This document shows positions 29,535 to 38,541 of a stretch of DNA of 64,000 bases, in pieces. Source of the DNA: Marinicauda salina (GTDB lineage: Bacteria > Pseudomonadota > Alphaproteobacteria > Caulobacterales > Maricaulaceae); the NCBI RefSeq assembly GCF_003122085.1, contig NZ_QEXV01000002.1, forward strand, positions 115,758-179,757. Reading direction: 5' to 3'. Position 1 is the stretch's first letter. Each line of letters opens with the position of its first letter. Position numbers and translations under genes: made by a program. The notes under the pieces are model-generated. The model saw nothing but the letters and a program-made list of their open reading frames with translations, did not search any database and was not told the origin of the DNA.

Positions 29535-29552
29535 ACGGTAGTGTAATACCGT
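29535..29552. promoter_or_regulatory. Inverted repeat between phoX and rplM
   Basis: ACGGTA (29535-29540), GTGTAA, TACCGT (29547-29552) is a perfect inverted repeat in the most AT-rich part of the 226-base gap between phoX and rplM. Spacing and symmetry suit a dimeric repressor such as a TetR-family protein, or part of a promoter. No regulator gene is adjacent. Confidence 0.4.
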
Positions 29553-29634
29553 GCATTTAGCGCCCTGAATCCATACGCTTTCCGGAACGCGCCCATTGAC
29601 CTTTGACGGGCGCGCGCGTAAGGAAGCCGCAGAC

Positions 29635-29657
29635 GCGCCGGGGGAGGTCCCCGGCGC
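29635..29657 (+). promoter_or_regulatory. Leader hairpin of rplM-rpsI
   Basis: A perfect 9-bp stem, GCGCCGGGG (29635-29643) / CCCCGGCGC (29649-29657), loop GAGGT, ends 25 bases before the rplM start codon. Its position in the leader suits translational feedback by L13, described for enterobacterial rplM; the link is inferred here. Confidence 0.4.
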
Positions 29658-29682
29658 ACGCCGTTTGATCGAGGCCGAAGCG

Positions 29683-30147
29683 ATGAAGACCTTTACCGCC
29701 AAGCCTGCCGACGTCGAGCACAAGTGGGTCGTGATCGATGCGGAGGACGCCGTCGTCGGCCGTCTCGCCGCCTACATCGCCACCCGGCTGCGCGGCAAGC
29801 ACCGTCCGGACTACACGCCCCATGTCGACACCGGCGACCATGTCGTCGTGATCAACGCCGACAAGGTGCGGTTCACCGGTCGCAAGACCGACGACAAGCG
29901 CTATTACCGCCACACCGGCCATCCCGGCGGCATCAAGGAGACCAGCCCGCGCAAGCTGCTCGAGGGCAAGTTCCCCGAGCGCGTCGTCGAGGCCGCGGTC
30001 AAGCGCATGCTGCCCAAGGAAAGCCCGCTGGCGCGCAAGCAGTTCTCGAAGCTGCGCGTCTACGCCGGCGCCGAGCATCCGCACGAGGCGCAAAAGCCCG
30101 AAGTCGTCGACTTCAAGTCCCTCAACGCCAAGAACGCGCGGAGCTGA
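29683..30147 (+). CDS. rplM: 50S ribosomal protein L13
   Basis: Early-binding large-subunit protein of 154 residues: [20 protein letters not shown] at the start, then [41 protein letters not shown] and [22 protein letters not shown] in pieces. ATG 29683 is chosen by homology to the standard L13 start; the longer frame adds 29 residues covering the leader hairpin. rpsI follows after two bases, the universal pairing. Confidence 0.98.
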   Translation: MKTFTAKPADVEHKWVVIDAEDAVVGRLAAYIATRLRGKHRPDYTPHVDTGDHVVVINADKVRFTGRKTDDKRYYRHTGHPGGIKETSPRKLLEGKFPERVVEAAVKRMLPKESPLARKQFSKLRVYAGAEHPHEAQKPEVVDFKSLNAKNARS

Positions 30148-30149
30148 TC

Positions 30150-30650
30150 ATGGCTGAACAAGCTCGCTCTCTCGAAGATCTGAAGTCCGCGCTCAAGGAA
30201 GCGGAATCGCCGATCACCCCGGACGTCGAGGAGGAAGCCCTTCCCGAACCGAAGATCGACGAGCACGGCCGCTCCTACGCCACCGGCAAGCGCAAGAACG
30301 CGATCGCGCGCGTCTGGATCAAGCCGGGTAACGGCAAGATCGAGGTCAACGGCCGCGACCAGGAGACCTATTTCGCGCGGCCCGTGTTGCGCATGCTCCT
30401 GCAGCAGCCGTTCGAGACCGCCGACCGCAAGGACCAGTTCGACGTCTACGCCACCGTCACCGGCGGCGGCCTGTCGGGCCAGGCCGGCGCGGTGCGCCAC
30501 GGCATCTCGCGCGCGCTGACCTTCTACGAGCCGGGACTGCGCCCCGTGCTCAAGGCCGGCGGCTTCCTCACCCGCGACTCCCGCGTGGTCGAGCGCAAGA
30601 AGTACGGCAAGAAGAAAGCCCGCCGCAGCTTCCAGTTCTCGAAGCGCTAG
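30150..30650 (+). CDS. rpsI: 30S ribosomal protein S9
   Basis: Small-subunit protein of 166 residues. The S9 core starts at about residue 42 ([19 protein letters not shown]) and ends in the invariant basic tail [12 protein letters not shown], which reaches the P-site. The acidic 40-residue N-terminal extension is common in alphaproteobacteria. A terminator follows. Confidence 0.98.
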   Translation: MAEQARSLEDLKSALKEAESPITPDVEEEALPEPKIDEHGRSYATGKRKNAIARVWIKPGNGKIEVNGRDQETYFARPVLRMLLQQPFETADRKDQFDVYATVTGGGLSGQAGAVRHGISRALTFYEPGLRPVLKAGGFLTRDSRVVERKKYGKKKARRSFQFSKR

Positions 30651-30688
30651 GGCGGCTCCCGCGACAGCGGGCGCTTGCAGACGAAGAG

Positions 30689-30719
30689 ACGGGCGGTCGC
30701 GATGCGGCCGCCCGTTTTT
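30689..30719 (+). terminator. Rho-independent terminator of rplM-rpsI
   Basis: Stem CGGGCGG (30690-30696) / CCGCCCG (30708-30714), extended by A-T at its base and partly paired inside, followed by TTTTT (30715-30719). Confidence 0.88.
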
Positions 30720-30800
30720 GTTTGCTAGACGACGCCACTCAAACTTGCGTCGCCGTCCCGTTTGCGGAAGATCGCCAGCGCGCGCGGGGGGAGGCGGCCC

Positions 30801-32573
30801 TTGATTGAAAAGCGAAAACTGCCGCGGTCGTTGCGGATCGCGCTCGTGGGGTCGATCGGACTGCTTGGAGCAGGCGTTGTCCTGTTCGGCGCCTCAGAGA
30901 AGTTCCAGGCATGGACGAACATCCACTCCGGCTCGCTGTCTCTGGTTCAAACCTACCTGGCGCTGAACCTTGCCGTGCTGGTTTCCAGCTGGCGGGTCGG
31001 TATGAATCTGCCGTCGCCCGGTCTCCGGCGGACGATCGCGTACATGCTGCTGGTGTTCCCCGTCTACGGTGTCGCCATCATCAATCTTGGCCTTGTGGTT
31101 TGTCTTGTTTTCGACTTCAGCACAGAGAGACTGTGGCTGCTCGGGCTCTCTCCGCCTGCTATCGCTGCAGGTTGGCTCTTCTTCCGGCTCAGTGATGAGA
31201 GCGCTCGCGACCACGCCAGTGCAGGTGCGGGACTGTCTGAAAAGCGTCTCGACGAATCGAACCGCGAGGGACACTCGTCCGCGGAGGCGGTTGCGAATGA
31301 CTCGGCCGGTTGGTTCATGGCGGCGGCGGTTTCGGCGATCACACTGCCGCTGATCGTCTTATGGTTCGGCCTCGGCGCGCTCGTCTTCGAACTGATGCGC
31401 TTGGCCGTATTTGAAGGGGCTGTCCTCCCGCTTGAGCGATTGCTCCAAGCGATCAAGGATGATTTCTGGCTGGAGCTGGGCCTCTACGCCGCGATCATTC
31501 CGCTCGCTGTTGTCGTTCTTCTAGCCATCTTGGGGTTGGGGAGATTCGTCATCGCGCGTTTCTTGTCCGGCGACCCCCGCCGATACAGGCGGCGCTTGAC
31601 GGAAGCCGAGCAGGAATTCCTCGTCGCAGCGCGCGAGCGGCTAGCGGAGTACGCGTCCGCGCAGACCTATCCGCGGTACTGGGCTTTTCTTGCGGTGGCT
31701 GCAATCCCGCTCGGCGGCATGGCGATTGGAATGGCGTGCGCTACGAGCGGCGCGTACTTCCTAACCCTCCTTCTGCGGAACTCAGTAGCTCTCTCCGATT
31801 ACAACGACATCGTGCTTGAAAGCGATATTATTGGTTTTGCAGTGGTATTGGGTGTGTTCGCCGGAATCACGCTCATCTGGCCGCTGGGCCAGATAGCGGG
31901 ACGGACGAGTGCGGGCTTCGCCGAATTCCTTTACCTGCGATGCGGCTGGAATACGACGAATTCGCAGGCGCGCCCGCCGGAGCAGCTGGCGCGTGAGCTC
32001 GAATTCGATCTGCGACGCGACCGGCTGAAGCCCGATACGGAGTTCGATCCGGGCGCATACGTTCAGCAAGCCTATCGCAGATACGACGGCGCCTCGGCGG
32101 CCGTCGGGTCCCTTGCCATCGCCGTCACCTTGGTCTTCACAGTGCTCGACGCCTTTTCGTTTCAGGCGTTCACGCGCGACGAGATGATCCGCTCAGGCTA
32201 TTGGTCGTTCGCACGCGAGTCGTATCGATATGGGGACGCGGCAGGCTTGGAGACGGCCTGTTATTCCGGCGAAAGGGATGATCAACCGGCGTTCTTCACC
32301 AAATATCATCTTGTTACGGAGAACGGGCGTCGGTTCCGACTGGACGAATTGCTCGAGCGGGGCGAACTCGCCGTTATCGAGCAGATCGATGCTCAGGTGC
32401 GCGCCGCATCCGTCGAGCGAGTTGAGTACGAACGTTCCGGCCTGTTCGGCGGAAACGTCGGGCCCGCGGTCGACTCAACCTGTTCTTCGGAACTGGAACG
32501 CCGGTTCGGAGAGGACGCGGATCGCGTACGCCGCATCCTCCATCTTGAACCGCAAGCGGAGCGAGGCGGCTAG
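30801..32573 (+). CDS. Large membrane protein of unknown family
   Basis: I do not recognise this protein. It has 590 residues if TTG 30801 is the start, favoured by a strong GGGGGAGG at 30786-30793; a TTG at 30762 in the same frame has no such site. About nine hydrophobic segments are visible (for example IALVGSIGLLGAGVVLFGA, AAVSAITLPLIVLWFGLGAL, AAIIPLAVVVLLAILGLG, YWAFLAVAAIPLGGMAIGMA, SLAIAVTLVFTVLDAF). A hydrophilic loop lies between the fourth and fifth, and a soluble C-terminal domain of about 130 residues contains few cysteines. Codon use is less GC-biased than in its neighbours, which suggests recent arrival between the ribosomal operon and phaC. Its end overlaps phaC by four bases. 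Confidence 0.7.
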   Translation: MIEKRKLPRSLRIALVGSIGLLGAGVVLFGASEKFQAWTNIHSGSLSLVQTYLALNLAVLVSSWRVGMNLPSPGLRRTIAYMLLVFPVYGVAIINLGLVVCLVFDFSTERLWLLGLSPPAIAAGWLFFRLSDESARDHASAGAGLSEKRLDESNREGHSSAEAVANDSAGWFMAAAVSAITLPLIVLWFGLGALVFELMRLAVFEGAVLPLERLLQAIKDDFWLELGLYAAIIPLAVVVLLAILGLGRFVIARFLSGDPRRYRRRLTEAEQEFLVAARERLAEYASAQTYPRYWAFLAVAAIPLGGMAIGMACATSGAYFLTLLLRNSVALSDYNDIVLESDIIGFAVVLGVFAGITLIWPLGQIAGRTSAGFAEFLYLRCGWNTTNSQARPPEQLARELEFDLRRDRLKPDTEFDPGAYVQQAYRRYDGASAAVGSLAIAVTLVFTVLDAFSFQAFTRDEMIRSGYWSFARESYRYGDAAGLETACYSGERDDQPAFFTKYHLVTENGRRFRLDELLERGELAVIEQIDAQVRAASVERVEYERSGLFGGNVGPAVDSTCSSELERRFGEDADRVRRILHLEPQAERGG

Positions 32574-34531
32574 CTCCGCACCTTCACGTATTCGCCCGGG
32601 GCCGGGCAGATCGGCTCGAGCTCGCCGCCGCCGGGTTCGCGGGCGGTGACCATGGCGTCGTCCATCCCGAAGAGCCAGTCGCGCCAGTAGGGCCACCAGG
32701 AGCCGGGATGCTCCTCGGCGCCTTCGAGCCATTCCTCCCGCGTGGCGGGCAGGGCGTCGTTGATCCAGTGCTGATACTTTTTCGCGCCGGGATGATTGAC
32801 GACGCCGGCGATGTGGCCCGAGCCGGCGAGGAGGTACTGCGCCGGTCCGCCGAACAGCTTCACCGAGCGATAGACCGACTCCGCGGGCGCGATGTGGTCC
32901 TGGGCCGAGGCCTGCATCATCACCGGGACCTTGACCTTCGACAGGTCGAGCGTGTGCCCGCCGATCTCCAGTTCGCCTTTGGCCAGAAGGTTTTTCCGGT
33001 AGAAGCTGTCGAGATAGTATAGGTGCAGCGCCTTGGGCATGCGCGTCTGGTCGGCGTTCCAGTAGAGCAGGTCGAAGGCCTGGGGCTGCTTGCCGAGCAG
33101 ATAGTTGTTGATGACGAACGACCAGACGAGGTCGTTCGAGCGCAGCATGTTGAAGGTGTCGGCCATGGTGCGCCCGTCGAGCACCCCGCCCTGGACGTCC
33201 ATCAGCCGCTCGATCTCCTTGAACCATTCCTCGTCGATGAAGACGAGGAGGTCGCCGGCGCGCTCGAAATCGAGCTGGGCGGCGAAGAAGGTCGCCGAGG
33301 CGATCCGGTCGTCGCCCTCGGCGGCCATCAGCGCGAGCGCGGCGCCCAGCATCGTGCCGCCGATGCAGTAGCCCACGGCGTCGACCTGCTTCTCGCCGGT
33401 GGCGTCCTCGATCTTGTCGAGCGCGGTGAACAGGCCCTGGCGGATATAGTCCTCGAAGGTCTTGTCCTTGAGGCTCGCGTCCGGATTGACCCAGGAGATC
33501 AGGAAGACGGTGAAGCCCTGCTCGACCAGCCATCGGATCATCGAGCCGGCCGGGCGCATGTCGAGGATGTAGTACTTGTTGATCCAGGGGGGCGCGATCA
33601 GCAGCGGGCGCTTGCGCACCTCGTCGGTCGCCGGCGCGTACTGGATCAGCTCCATGATCTCGTTGCGGAAAACGACCTGTCCGGGCGTCGCGGCAAGATC
33701 CTCGCCGACCTTGAAGCCCTCCATGTCGGTCTGCGACAGGGCGAGCCGGCCATGACCGCGCTCGAGGTCGTTGACGAGGTTCATGAGACCGCGCGTCAGG
33801 TTCTCGCCGCGGCTCTCGAAGGTCGCCTGGAGTACGTCGGGATTGGTCAGCGCGAAATTCGTCGGCGCCATGGCGTCGACCATCTGGCGGGTGATGAACT
33901 CGACCTTGCGCTTGGTCGCCTCGTCGACGCCTTTCGCGCCCGAGATCAGCCCCATCAGGAAACGCTGGTTGAGCAGGTAGGACTGCTTCATGGCGTCGAA
34001 GAACGGGTTGTCCGACCAGGCCTCGGAGCGCCACCGCTTGTCGCCTTTCTCCGGCTCGATCGCGGGGTCGGCCTGTTCGCCCATCATGCGCTTGGTCGCG
34101 CCGCCCCACAGATCGAGATAGCCGCGATAGAGGTCGGCCTGGGCCTGGAGGATGAGCTCGGGGTCGGCGGCGATCTTGCCCCAGACGTCGACGAGTTCCG
34201 GCGCGGCGTGCAGCGGATCGGCCTGGGGCGTCAGCTCCGGATCGCCCTCGAGCGAGCGCCGCATCACGTCGCTCATCAGCTTCTGGCTCTTCAGCGAGGC
34301 CTGCATGACGTTGCGGGAGACCTCCTCGAGCCGGTCGAGATCGGCCTGCGAGACGGCGGGGAAATCCGACCAGCCGAGCGCGGCCTCCGCCTCGGGCGCC
34401 GATTTGGCCGCCGGCTTCTCCGAGCCGGATTCGCGCGCCTTCGCCGAAGCCGCCTTCGACGGCTTCGCCGCGCTTTTCGCGCGGAGCTTGCGCGGCGTGG
34501 AGGGGGCCTTGTCCGACTTTCGCTGCGCCAT
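32570..34531 (-). CDS. phaC: Class I poly(3-hydroxyalkanoate) synthase
   Basis: Polymerises 3-hydroxyacyl-CoA into storage polyester at granule surfaces. The 653-residue protein has the catalytic triad of the family: C389 in the lipase-like box AVGYCIGGTMLG, D545 in ASAQDHIAP and H573 in AGSGHIAGVVNHPG, plus the N-terminal domain ending in PPWINKYYILDMRP. The first 50 residues form a Lys/Ala-rich, probably disordered extension. ATG 34531 is chosen because the upstream frame encodes no conserved sequence. No phaR, phaZ or phasin gene is adjacent. Confidence 0.96.
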   Translation of the reverse strand: MAQRKSDKAPSTPRKLRAKSAAKPSKAASAKARESGSEKPAAKSAPEAEAALGWSDFPAVSQADLDRLEEVSRNVMQASLKSQKLMSDVMRRSLEGDPELTPQADPLHAAPELVDVWGKIAADPELILQAQADLYRGYLDLWGGATKRMMGEQADPAIEPEKGDKRWRSEAWSDNPFFDAMKQSYLLNQRFLMGLISGAKGVDEATKRKVEFITRQMVDAMAPTNFALTNPDVLQATFESRGENLTRGLMNLVNDLERGHGRLALSQTDMEGFKVGEDLAATPGQVVFRNEIMELIQYAPATDEVRKRPLLIAPPWINKYYILDMRPAGSMIRWLVEQGFTVFLISWVNPDASLKDKTFEDYIRQGLFTALDKIEDATGEKQVDAVGYCIGGTMLGAALALMAAEGDDRIASATFFAAQLDFERAGDLLVFIDEEWFKEIERLMDVQGGVLDGRTMADTFNMLRSNDLVWSFVINNYLLGKQPQAFDLLYWNADQTRMPKALHLYYLDSFYRKNLLAKGELEIGGHTLDLSKVKVPVMMQASAQDHIAPAESVYRSVKLFGGPAQYLLAGSGHIAGVVNHPGAKKYQHWINDALPATREEWLEGAEEHPGSWWPYWRDWLFGMDDAMVTAREPGGGELEPICPAPGEYVKVRS

Positions 34532-34618
34532 CGTTCCGATACTCCTCTGAAAACGTGACACCGCACGCCGCGAACGTATAGAAACCATTCGGCGCGTCCA
34601 CTGCGCGGGAGGTCGCAA

Positions 34619-34951
34619 GTGCGGTTCAGTTCAGCATTCAGGGCGGGGCTTGCGGCGTTCGCCGCCGCAGGCGCATCGAGCTGCATGACGATCCGGCCCG
34701 AGCCGACCGAGGCGCGCTGGACCGATGAACTGCTCGCCGCGGACGAGGCCGCGCCGACGCCGGCCTACGTGCCCGAACGACGCTTGCCGGACGGCGAACT
34801 CGCCCGCATGACGGCTGAGACCGATGTTCTGATCCGGGTGGCCGCGCAGGTGCGCGTCAACGCCCAGGCCCTTCGCAGCGCGTTCGACGCCGAGGCCTAC
34901 GCCGCCGAATCGCTGCGCCGCGCCGAACCGCCGGCGCCCGACCCACGCTGA
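34619..34951 (+). CDS. Small putative lipoprotein
   Basis: A 110-residue protein starting at GTG 34619 with GGGAGG seven bases upstream. It has a signal peptide ending in a plausible lipobox ASSC (cysteine 22), then an acidic, Ala/Glu-rich helical mature part with no family I recognise. It lies divergent to phaC and 64 bases upstream of glpX. Function unknown. Confidence 0.6.
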   Translation: MRFSSAFRAGLAAFAAAGASSCMTIRPEPTEARWTDELLAADEAAPTPAYVPERRLPDGELARMTAETDVLIRVAAQVRVNAQALRSAFDAEAYAAESLRRAEPPAPDPR

Positions 34952-35015
34952 CACCGCGGCTCCCCGCGCCGGGGAATCCGCTTACGCTCGAATTTCATTG
35001 CAGGAAGCTTGTTGA

Positions 35016-35975
35016 ATGTCTGAAGGCCGCGCCCTCGAACGTCTCGCCCTTGAATCCCTCCACGCTGCGGAGACCGCCGCGATCGCCGCGGCGAAGCTCG
35101 CCGGACGCGGCGACAAGATCGCCGCCGACCAGGCCGCCGTCGACGCCATGCGCACCGGCCTGAACGCGATGGAGATGAAGGGCCGCATCGTCATCGGCGA
35201 GGGCGAGCGCGACGAGGCGCCGATGCTCTATATCGGCGAGGAGGTCGGATCCGGGCAGGGCCCGGAGATCGACATCGCGCTCGATCCGCTCGAGGGCACC
35301 AGCCTGACGGCGAAGGGCATGGCCAACGCGCTCGCCGTGCTCGCGCTGGCGCCCCGCGGCGGGTTGCTGCACGCGCCCGACACCTACATGGACAAGATCG
35401 CCGTCGGCCCCGGCTTCCCCGAAGGCGTGATCGATCTCGACGCCTCGACGAAAGACAATGTCGCCGCGCTGGCCAAGGCGCGCGGCGTATCGCCGTCGGA
35501 CATCACCGCCTGCGTTCTGGAGCGCGATCGCCACCAGCACATCATCGATGACCTGCGCGCGGTCGGCGCGCGCGTCATGCTGATCCCGGACGGCGACGTC
35601 GCCGGCGTCATCGCGGTCGCCGACCCCGAGGCGGATCCCGACATCTATATCGGCCGGGGCGGCGCGCCCGAAGGCGTGCTCGGCGCGGCGGCGCTGCGCT
35701 GCCTGGGCGGTCAGATGCAGTGCCGGCTTCATTTCCGCACCGACGAGGAGCGCGAACGCGCCCGCCGGGTCGGCGTCGAGGATCTCGACCGTAAATATGA
35801 CCTCGCCGAGCTCGCCTCGAAGGACTGCCTGTTCATCGCCACCGGCGTGACCGACGGCGCGCTGGTAGCAGGCGTTCACGAATCCGGCGGGCTCGTCTCG
35901 ACGGAGTCGCTGATCTTCTCCTCGGTCACGGGCGCGCGGCGCCGCGTGCAGACCCGGACCCGCATCGACGCATGA
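35016..35975 (+). CDS. glpX: Class II fructose-1,6-bisphosphatase
   Basis: Gluconeogenic hydrolysis of fructose-1,6-bisphosphate. The 319-residue GlpX-type protein has the metal-binding IVIGEGERDEAPMLYIGEEVG, IALDPLEGTSLTAKG, the PDGDVAGVIAV segment and GRGGAPEGVLGAAALRCLGG. The start ATG 35016 has a weak ribosome site. It overlaps recJ by four bases (ATGA); a glpX-recJ pair is common in alphaproteobacteria. Confidence 0.95.
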   Translation: MSEGRALERLALESLHAAETAAIAAAKLAGRGDKIAADQAAVDAMRTGLNAMEMKGRIVIGEGERDEAPMLYIGEEVGSGQGPEIDIALDPLEGTSLTAKGMANALAVLALAPRGGLLHAPDTYMDKIAVGPGFPEGVIDLDASTKDNVAALAKARGVSPSDITACVLERDRHQHIIDDLRAVGARVMLIPDGDVAGVIAVADPEADPDIYIGRGGAPEGVLGAAALRCLGGQMQCRLHFRTDEERERARRVGVEDLDRKYDLAELASKDCLFIATGVTDGALVAGVHESGGLVSTESLIFSSVTGARRRVQTRTRIDA

Positions 35976-37786
35976 CGGTCGAGCCCGCCATCCGCTCCGA
36001 CGCCGGCCCGGACGAGCCGCTGTTCGGCGTCGAGCGGTCGCTGGCGGGCAAGGCCTGGCGGCTCAACCCCGCCGACGACCGCATCGCCGGCGAGATCGCG
36101 CGGATCTCGGGATGTCCGGACGCGCTGGCGCGCCTGCTCGCCGCACGCGGTATCGCGCCGGACGCCGCGGCCGGCTTCCTCGCGCCGCGCCTGCGCGACA
36201 GCTTCCCCGATCCCACGCGCTTTCAGGACATGGACAAGGCCGCGGGCCTGATCTGGGACGCGATCACCGCCGGGCGGAAGATCGCCGTGTTCGCCGACTA
36301 CGACGTGGACGGGGCCACCTCGGCGGCCCAGCTCTCGGGCTGGCTGGGCGCGGTCGGCGCCGAGCCGCTGATCTACGTGCCCGACCGGATCGAGGAGGGC
36401 TATGGCCCCACAGCCGAGGCGTTCGCGCATCTCAAGGATGAGGGCGCCGAGCTCGTCCTCACCGTCGATTGCGGCGCCGCGGCGCTCGAGCCGCTCCGGG
36501 CCGCCGAATCCATCGGACTGCCGGTGATCGTGATCGATCATCACATGATGAGCGGCGAGACGCCGCCGGCCGCCGCACTGGTCAATCCCAACCGGCCCGA
36601 CGACGAATCGGGCTGCGGACACATGGCCGCCGCCGGCGTGACTTTCGTGCTGCTAGCCGCGCTCAATCGCGAGGGCCGACGTCGGGGCGCGTTCGGAAAC
36701 GCCGAAGCGCCCGACATTCTCGGATTCGCCGATCTCGCCGCGCTGGGCACGATCTGCGACGTCGTCCCGCTCACCGGCGTCAATCGCGCCGTCGTCGCCC
36801 AGGGGCTGAAGGTGATGAGCGCCTGGGCGCGGCCGGGACTGGCCGCGCTCGCCGAGGCCGCCGGGCTCTCGGGCGAGGCGACGCCCTATCACGCCGGGTT
36901 CCTGATCGGCCCGCGCATCAATGCGGGCGGCCGCGTGGGCAAGTCCGATCTGGGCGCAACGCTGCTCACCACCGGGGACGCCGACGAAGCCCGGCGCATC
37001 GCTGCGGAGCTCGACCGGCTCAACGCCGAACGCCGCGAGATCGAGGCCGACGTGCTGGAGGCCGCGCTCGCGCGCATCGAACGCGAGGCCGATCCCGACG
37101 CCGACCCGGTTCTGATCGCAGCGGGCGAGCACTGGCACGCCGGCGTGATCGGCATCGTCGCCGGGCGCATCAAGGAGCGCTTCAACCGGCCCTCGATCGT
37201 CATCGGGATCGATCCCGAGACCGGGCTGGCCAAGGGTTCCGGCCGGTCGTGCAAGGGCGTCAATCTCGGCGCGGCGATCGGCGCGGCGCGCGCCGAAGGC
37301 CTGCTCGTCGCCGGCGGGGGCCACCCGATGGCGGCGGGCCTGACGGTCGCCGCCGACGCGATCGATGATTTCCGCGCCTTCATGCGCGAACGCCTGGCGC
37401 CGGAATGGGAAGCCGCCCACGAGGCGCGCCGCTACGACATCGATGCGGTGATCAGCCCGTCGGCGGTCAATTTCGAGTTCTGCTCGGCGCTACAGGCCGC
37501 CGCGCCCTACGGCGTCGGCAATCCCGAGCCCCGGTTCGCCTTCGCCGACCTGCGCAAGCGCTACGCCGAGCGCGTCGGCAAGGACCATGTGCGCTTCGCC
37601 TTCGAATCGGAGGCCGGCGCGCGGCTGCAGGGCATCGCGTTCCGCGTCGCCGACAATCCGATCGGCGCGGCGCTCCTGGAAGGCGGGGAGGGGCCGTGGC
37701 ACGCCGCGGGCCGCCTCAAGGCCGAGGACAATCGCTTCGGCCGGCGCGCCGAGCTTCACCTCGAGGATCTCGCGCCGACGGAGTGA
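35972..37786 (+). CDS. recJ: Single-strand-specific 5'-3' exonuclease RecJ
   Basis: DHH-family nuclease of recombination and mismatch repair, 604 residues. Visible motifs include VFADYDVDGATSAAQLSGWL (motif I), LVLTVDCGAAA, the DHH signature VIVIDHHMMSG, GFLIGPRINAGGRVG and the DHHA1-domain GSGRSCKGVNLGAAI and AGGGHPMAAGLTV. The start overlaps glpX. A tRNA-Glu gene follows after 78 bases. Confidence 0.96.
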   Translation: MTVEPAIRSDAGPDEPLFGVERSLAGKAWRLNPADDRIAGEIARISGCPDALARLLAARGIAPDAAAGFLAPRLRDSFPDPTRFQDMDKAAGLIWDAITAGRKIAVFADYDVDGATSAAQLSGWLGAVGAEPLIYVPDRIEEGYGPTAEAFAHLKDEGAELVLTVDCGAAALEPLRAAESIGLPVIVIDHHMMSGETPPAAALVNPNRPDDESGCGHMAAAGVTFVLLAALNREGRRRGAFGNAEAPDILGFADLAALGTICDVVPLTGVNRAVVAQGLKVMSAWARPGLAALAEAAGLSGEATPYHAGFLIGPRINAGGRVGKSDLGATLLTTGDADEARRIAAELDRLNAERREIEADVLEAALARIEREADPDADPVLIAAGEHWHAGVIGIVAGRIKERFNRPSIVIGIDPETGLAKGSGRSCKGVNLGAAIGAARAEGLLVAGGGHPMAAGLTVAADAIDDFRAFMRERLAPEWEAAHEARRYDIDAVISPSAVNFEFCSALQAAAPYGVGNPEPRFAFADLRKRYAERVGKDHVRFAFESEAGARLQGIAFRVADNPIGAALLEGGEGPWHAAGRLKAEDNRFGRRAELHLEDLAPTE

Positions 37787-37864
37787 AAAAGTCGCTGCGT
37801 CGCCGACGCCAATGACTTGCATCCCGGATTCGGGGCGGATATATGGTGCGCCTCGCGAGATCGC

Positions 37865-37939
37865 GGGCCCTTCGTCTAATGGTTAGGACGCCAGGTTTTC
37901 AACCTGGAAACAGGGGTTCGATTCCCCTAGGGCCTGCCA
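37865..37939 (+). tRNA. tRNA-Glu (anticodon TTC)
   Basis: Acceptor GGGCCCT / AGGGCCT with a G-U first pair, discriminator G, encoded CCA at 37937-37939, anticodon stem CCAGG / CCTGG and loop TTTTCAA with anticodon TTC at 37898-37900, T-arm GGGGTTCGATTCCCC. Typical tRNA-Glu. Confidence 0.97.
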
Positions 37940-38034
37940 CTCGCGTTCACCCGCCATAACCGAAGCGCCGTCCGGACGTGCTTGCCTGTGCGCCGTCGTG
38001 CTAGCGTCCTCCCTGACGGGCCGGGGAGGGTGCG

Positions 38035-38514
38035 TTGATAAGATACCTCAAGATCCTGCTGATCCTGCTGGTTGCCCTGTGGGGGCTGATCGGGGCGTTC
38101 GGCAATCTGGCCAAGCCGGACGTGGCCTACGACGCCGTGGCCGAGGTCGCCGCGATGGAGGCGCTCCCGGCCGGCGAGCGGCCGCCTTGGGCGACGCAGA
38201 GCCCGACCGTGATCTGGCTCGGCGCCACCCTGATCGTCGCGGGCAAGATCGCCGCCTTCGTCTTCTGCGGCGGGGGCGCGATCGCCATGCTGCGCGCGGT
38301 AAACGCCGACAGCGCCGGATTCCAGCGCGCCAAGCGCTGGGCCTTGCTGGGTTGCGGCCTCGCCGTCGCCTCGCTGTTCGGCGGATTCACCGTCATCGGC
38401 GAGACGCTGTTCCTGATGTTCCTCGACGAGGGAACGGCCCAGGCCGGCGCGGCGGCCTTCCGCTATGGCGGCTTCATCGCGCTGATCATGATCTTCACCG
38501 CGCTGGAGGACTGA
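38035..38514 (+). CDS. DUF2165 family membrane protein
   Basis: A 159-residue inner-membrane protein with four hydrophobic segments and the DUF2165 opening MIRYLKILLILLVALWGLIG followed by AFGNLAKPDVAYDAV. TTG 38035 is the start, behind GGGGAGG at 38023-38029; no ATG or GTG in frame lies close. The C-terminal FIALIMIFTALED is also typical. Function of the family is unknown. It is convergent with ppa. Confidence 0.82.
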   Translation: MIRYLKILLILLVALWGLIGAFGNLAKPDVAYDAVAEVAAMEALPAGERPPWATQSPTVIWLGATLIVAGKIAAFVFCGGGAIAMLRAVNADSAGFQRAKRWALLGCGLAVASLFGGFTVIGETLFLMFLDEGTAQAGAAAFRYGGFIALIMIFTALED

Positions 38515-38541
38515 GCCGCCGACGCCGGCCCGGCGCCGTGA

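Noticed and set aside
30762..30800. Upstream TTG start for the unknown membrane protein
   Set aside because: No ribosome site precedes it, while GGGGGAGG is ideally placed for TTG 30801.
33023..34558. 511-codon plus-strand frame opposite phaC
   Set aside because: Antisense shadow of an unmistakable PHA synthase with an intact catalytic triad.
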